This document shows positions 9,401 through 12,308 of a stretch of 12,308 bases of DNA, in pieces; position 1 is the stretch's first letter; the number at the start of each line of letters is the position of its first letter. The notes beneath the pieces were generated by a model that searched no databases, had not been told where the DNA came from, and worked only from the letters and a program-made list of their open reading frames with translations. The stretch is from Parachlorella kessleri (Eukaryota; Chlorophyta; Trebouxiophyceae; Chlorellales; Chlorellaceae): positions 1 through 12,308 of the forward strand of contig BBXU01003165.1 of assembly GCA_001598975.1 (NCBI GenBank), given 5' to 3'. A program made the position numbers and the translations under genes.

Positions 9401-10421
9401 GCCGGAGCCCTGCTGCCTGCGCATACAGCCCGCCCAGGGGGTCCGCGTGCAGGTCCAGCTCAAACCCTCTCACACCTACAAACCAACAGCATGAGGCTTA
9501 AGCAAGGTTTGAGGAGATGATTAGCTCATAGTCTGCACAAAGCTGCACGATGTACCAGGCCACCAGATCCACCAGCACTGCAAAATGTGGTGCAATGACA
9601 CATGGTGTAGAGTCTTCGGCACCTGCACAACTACCCATACTTCCCCCTTTTTCCAAACCTGGCATCCTAACTGGCCAACAACGTTTAGTACCTTGAGGCT
9701 ATAGCACAGGAGTCCTTGCTCAAAAAACAATACCTATGTACCATATCAGAAGCTGCACTGCCCAAGGAACACTTGCGCCGCTCACCAAGGTCAAGCTGCT
9801 GATCCAGCGCCAGGTGGGTGTACTCCCAAGCTGCTGGCAGGAAGTCTGATTCCGGCAGCAGGGCCTTCACAAGCGGGTTGCTCATCACCTTTTGGAGCAG
9901 CTCCTCCCGGGGAGCTATATGGTACGAGTTGTGTGTGGCTGCAAGGGTGACAGAAAGGAGAGGTGGGGGGCTCAAGCAGTGCTTGCCGGCGCAAATTAGG
10001 GCGGGTTATAGCTGCATAAGCCCAGTGCTGGAGCATATGCGTCAAGCACAGGCTTCTTCGCTTGAGAAAAAATGATGAAGTGGGATTGATGCAGCGCAGC
10101 GCAAGACGCCGTGGGCGCACCTAACGTCTGCAGCTGGTTGAAGCACACATTTGTGTCGGCTTCTTCAGAGGCTAGCTGCACCCTATCCAAGCTTTGACCT
10201 GCACCACCTTGCGGAACTTCTTCATCACCACTTTGTACAATGTCATCACACAAAGCAAGGTAACCAGGCCTGGTGAGCACCACACAAGCTGAAGCTTGGC
10301 ACTTGTGAATCTGCACAACACGTGGGGCCAGTTGCAGCAGCTGCGCTAACTCACCTCTCACAAGCAGGTTTAGAAAGGTGCTGGCCACTATGAGGCTCGT
10401 TAACTTGGCGAATCCCCCCAT
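6500..10421 (-). CDS. Secreted Ca2+-dependent phosphoinositide phospholipase C (PI-PLC-C1 type)
   Basis: The product should cleave phosphoinositides (or GPI-like lipids) outside the cell or in the secretory pathway, using a TIM-barrel with two catalytic histidines. Twelve minus exons are read: 10421..10121, 9938..9786, 9475..9345, 9160..9079, 8906..8768, 8518..8454, 8312..8210, 7877..7816, 7580..7508, 7334..7220, 6968..6777 and 6535..6500, about 483 residues. Phases agree at all junctions; the exon 9/10 junction uses a GC donor and has alternatives. The N-terminus (MGGFAKLTSLIVASTFLNLL) looks like a signal peptide. Motifs in order: ATHNSYHIAP (about 101-110, first catalytic His), GVRGFELDLHADP (about 152-164), GFKVLHVPDLDFNATC (second His), RWSDAHPQHLPISIYMESK, LEDEILAVFNRSSLVTPDDV, WPPLDLMRGKILFIM, MYEELHPNQEGALMW, QAVFYLGADYD, GYIVRARVDAETLEAR, and HIATDYPLPS near the end. 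The last exon gives YKVDAPGANYGLL and stop, fitting the family's terminal Y-x-V-x-x-PG. Family assignment is strong; substrate is inferred. The first exon is longer than the usual pre-barrel segment and is unrecognised between residues 25 and 85. Confidence 0.88.
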
Positions 10422-10773
10422 GGCCGGGAGTCACCTTGGCACTTGGGGGCAACGTGGCAGGCAGAAGAGCCTGCTGCACGATCTTCAGCCCCCGGGACTG
10501 ACCCTGGTCGCCCTCTTCGCTTCAGCTGGACCTGTGGCTAAACAGCTGGGCCGCCGACATGGCGGCGGGAGCCATCTCGTCCAACGCTGCAAAGCTGGTA
10601 CCCACGCCCCTGCCCCGCATGCAGCCCCCCTACGATATAATATCACCCTTTGATTCTTCTTAGAGAGTGTCGCATGTTGTGTAGCACAGCTTCTTCAGTG
10701 TTGGAGTGGCTACTGATCAGGGGTTCGGAGTTGGCGTTTCTGGCCAGCAGCAGCAGCCCGTTTACATCTTGCC
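10422..10773. promoter_or_regulatory. Divergent promoter region between phospholipase and ABC transporter genes
   Basis: Start codons at 10421 (minus) and 10774 (plus) face away from each other over 352 bases. The part nearest the phospholipase (to about 10630) is GC-rich and carries no recognised coding signal. A near-palindromic AT patch, GATATAATATC, at 10634-10644 is the only TATA-like string and could serve the plus-strand gene about 130 bases downstream. An in-frame TGA at 10714-10716 closes the plus reading frame above 10774. Confidence 0.55.
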
Positions 10774-11977
10774 ATGACGAAGAGACACGCTAACAGGCTG
10801 CAGGTAGCTGCTCCGAGGCGCATATTGCGAGGTTCAGCGCAAGTTGCGTTCATGTCCTGCACATCCTCAACCACACCCTCGGTCCTTCTGACCTTGCAGT
10901 GTCAGGCCAAGGCTCTGTTCTTAAAGAATTTAGCTCAACAAAAGAGGTAGATCCTACAGGCACTTGTATGTGCAAGGACTGTGCCCTGGCACGTCAAGCT
11001 GCCTTTAAGCTTTTCCTTTTTCGGTGCTCACACTTAAGGTCTGACACGGCCTGGTTGGGCTGTGTGCAGGGCTTGGAAGACAAACCTGTTTCTTGTCATA
11101 ACACCTATCTTCTTCTGTGTCCTACTGTTGGTCCTTCAGATCGTGCTGAACAATGCACTTGATACTGAAGAGAACAGGGTGGGTGCCCGCGGCAGCCTTG
11201 CTCATATCACAAACACTCTGCTAGAGGAACTGCTGCTTGCAACTAGGTGCGCACTGTGGCCGGTGTGAAGACCTGCCGCATGATCTCCATTTACGAGTTC
11301 TTCGGGATTCAACATTGCAGTGTGGCTGCGTGTGCCTCCGCTGCTGCGGCTATAGAAACGGGCAGCAGGTGTGCCGGAATGCCAACGCCACCAACCCCTG
11401 CCGGCGGTGGGAAGACTGTGATACATATGACAAGACCCAGTGCGGGCTGGAGTATTCTACTGCAAGGCAGGCTGCCTTCTGTGAAGTAGCACATCCTAGC
11501 TCCTGGCCAGCACTGCTACAGGTAGGCGGCGTGTGGGGCACACGGGTAGCTATCTATCTACAAAGTTGGGCAATGGTGGCTGATATGCAAAGCATAGCTC
11601 CACTTCTATCCGTGTTTGTTTCTGATGTTAGGGTGGGTGCTGGCGGCATAGGGAGCCTTGCCGCCAGCGCTCGCCCCTGAGGCTGCTGCCCTTCAGCATG
11701 CTGAGCTGTGCTGCGCTGCCTGGGTAGAGGAGCAATGGTTTTGCGCTATGCACTGCCGGCGGCCGGTTGTGAATAACCAAACACCTGCGATGTTCTGCTG
11801 CAGGTGCCTCGAATAGCATTTCGGGCGAGGCCATATAGCCCTGACGTAGTAGTTTTGTACACAGGGGCAAATTCTACTTCTGCTGAGGATTTGGCGGGGC
11901 TCATATTTACACAACCCCAGCCAACAGCAGAGCAATTGCTGCAAGCCCAGCAGTGGGTGGACCAAGGTAGAGAGAAG
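10774..11977 (+). CDS. ABCA-subfamily ABC transporter, N-terminal part
   Basis: This is the start of a membrane ATP-driven lipid-type transporter of subfamily A. Four plus exons are visible: 10774-10946, 11070-11178, 11321-11521 and 11804-11977, with GT-AG introns and matching phases. Exon 1 ends in CQAKALFLKNLAQQKR, the family's conserved N-terminal helix. Exon 2 continues AWKTNLFLV with the first membrane helix (ITPIFFCVLLLVLQIVL). Exon 3 starts CGCVCLRCCG and holds the Cys-rich luminal loop ending CGLEYSTARQAAFC, then P..WPALLQ, as in plant ABCA proteins. Exon 4 begins VPRIAFRARPYSPD and ends GREK at donor GTAAGC (11978). About 219 residues are present; nucleotide-binding domains and other helices lie beyond the right edge. 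ATG 10774 is the first in-frame start with a better context; ATG 10852 is an equally legal shorter start leaving 16 residues before CQAK. The TTGCAG before TGT at 10900 is read as coding, not as an acceptor. Confidence 0.88.
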
Positions 11978-12002
11978 GTAAGCAGAAGCATTTGGATGCA
12001 AT

Positions 12003-12308
12003 CAAGTTGATGAGGGCCTCTTGACAGTGGCCAGCACAGCAGAGGGGTTGCAGCAGTTCCTCACAGCACTGGAGGCCGCCTGCCAGCGCTGGGGTCTTAT
12101 CATCAGCCAGAGCAAGACGGAGCTCATGCTGGTGGGCGGTGCAGCAGCTACAGCCTGCGAGGGTTGCGGGGCCCTTCAACCAGAGCGCAGCATGCTGATC
12201 TGCGAGACCTGTGAGTCGGGCTGGCACTGTGGCTGCCTCGACCCACCCCTCGCAGCTCTCCCCCCCGACGGCTGGCAGTGCCCTCCCTGCTCAGCAGCTG
12301 CAGGACAT
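12003..12308 (+). mobile_element. 5'-truncated LINE-like retroelement: reverse transcriptase end plus PHD finger (partial)
   Basis: One frame is open from 11982 (TAA at 11979-11981) to the window end and becomes recognisable from GAT at 12009. It reads DEGLLTVASTAEGLQQFLTA, then CQRWGLIISQSKTELMLVGG. This is the stretch of a non-LTR reverse transcriptase palm that follows the catalytic YxDD (usually xADDxxLLA...LQ..L...C..WGL.I...KT). Directly after it, ACEGCGALQPER, MLICETCESGWHCGCLDPP and GWQCPPC form a full C4HC3 PHD finger (CxxC, CxxC, HxxC, CxxC). The usual YADD is replaced by QVDE at 12003-12014, and no upstream palm motifs precede it, so the copy seems 5'-truncated at or near this motif. 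It lies in the sense direction in the intron after ABCA exon 4. The element continues off the right edge. A host-gene exon is less likely because of the reverse-transcriptase part. Confidence 0.75.
12149..12290 (+). other. PHD zinc finger domain in the retroelement frame
   Basis: Cysteine and histidine spacing follows the PHD pattern: CEGC, an 11-residue gap, CETC, then W-H-C-G-C supplying the histidine and a cysteine, then a Pro-rich loop and WQCPPC. The tryptophan two residues before the last pair is typical of PHD fingers that bind histone H3 tails. PHD fingers are known in some non-LTR retrotransposon proteins; here it follows the reverse transcriptase palm with almost no linker. Confidence 0.85.

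Noticed and set aside
10378..10653. 91-codon plus open frame between the two divergent genes
   Set aside because: It is antisense to the first phospholipase exon and its 5' UTR, with no motif and a poor position relative to any promoter.
1..12308. tRNA, rRNA, CRISPR arrays, bacterial operons, riboswitches
   Set aside because: None was seen; spliced genes with TGCAG acceptors make prokaryotic features unlikely.

Overview
This window reads as nuclear DNA of a green alga, most likely a chlorophycean or volvocine species. Coding sequence is cut into short exons of about 36-300 bases by introns of about 80-380 bases. Nearly all introns end in a pyrimidine-poor CAG, usually TGCAG. A TGTAA motif, the usual volvocine polyadenylation signal, lies just after one stop codon. 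The species is inferred from gene structure only; no marker gene fixes it.

Layout, left to right. Bases 450-1113 (minus) hold the first three exons of a Rab geranylgeranyltransferase beta subunit (RABGGTB type); the rest lies beyond the left edge. A 255-base divergent promoter separates it from a complete seven-exon plus-strand gene at 1369-4126, a SPOUT-class RNA methyltransferase of the SPOUT1/C9orf114 family. From 4127 to about 6499 no gene can be supported. That stretch contains a foldback structure: a 51-bp inverted repeat with a 52-base loop (5568-5721), extended by weaker arms, plus a 21-bp exact inverted match at 4779 and 5884.

Bases 6500-10421 (minus) hold a twelve-exon gene for a secreted, Ca2+-dependent phosphoinositide phospholipase C of the kind best known from bacteria and fungi. 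Eleven of the twelve exons join with consistent phase and recognisable family motifs; only the exon 9/10 junction is open. A second divergent promoter (10422-10773) separates it from the start of an ABCA-type ABC transporter (plus), with four exons visible from 10774 to 11977. The intron after exon 4 contains a 5'-truncated LINE-like retroelement, open to the window end. It encodes the end of a reverse-transcriptase palm followed directly by a PHD finger.

The genes do not form one pathway. They are unrelated housekeeping and membrane/lipid genes arranged as two divergent pairs, with repeats confined to intergenic and intronic DNA. All splice models come from reading frame, GT(GC)-AG signals, phase matching and remembered family motifs; no alignment or transcript was available.
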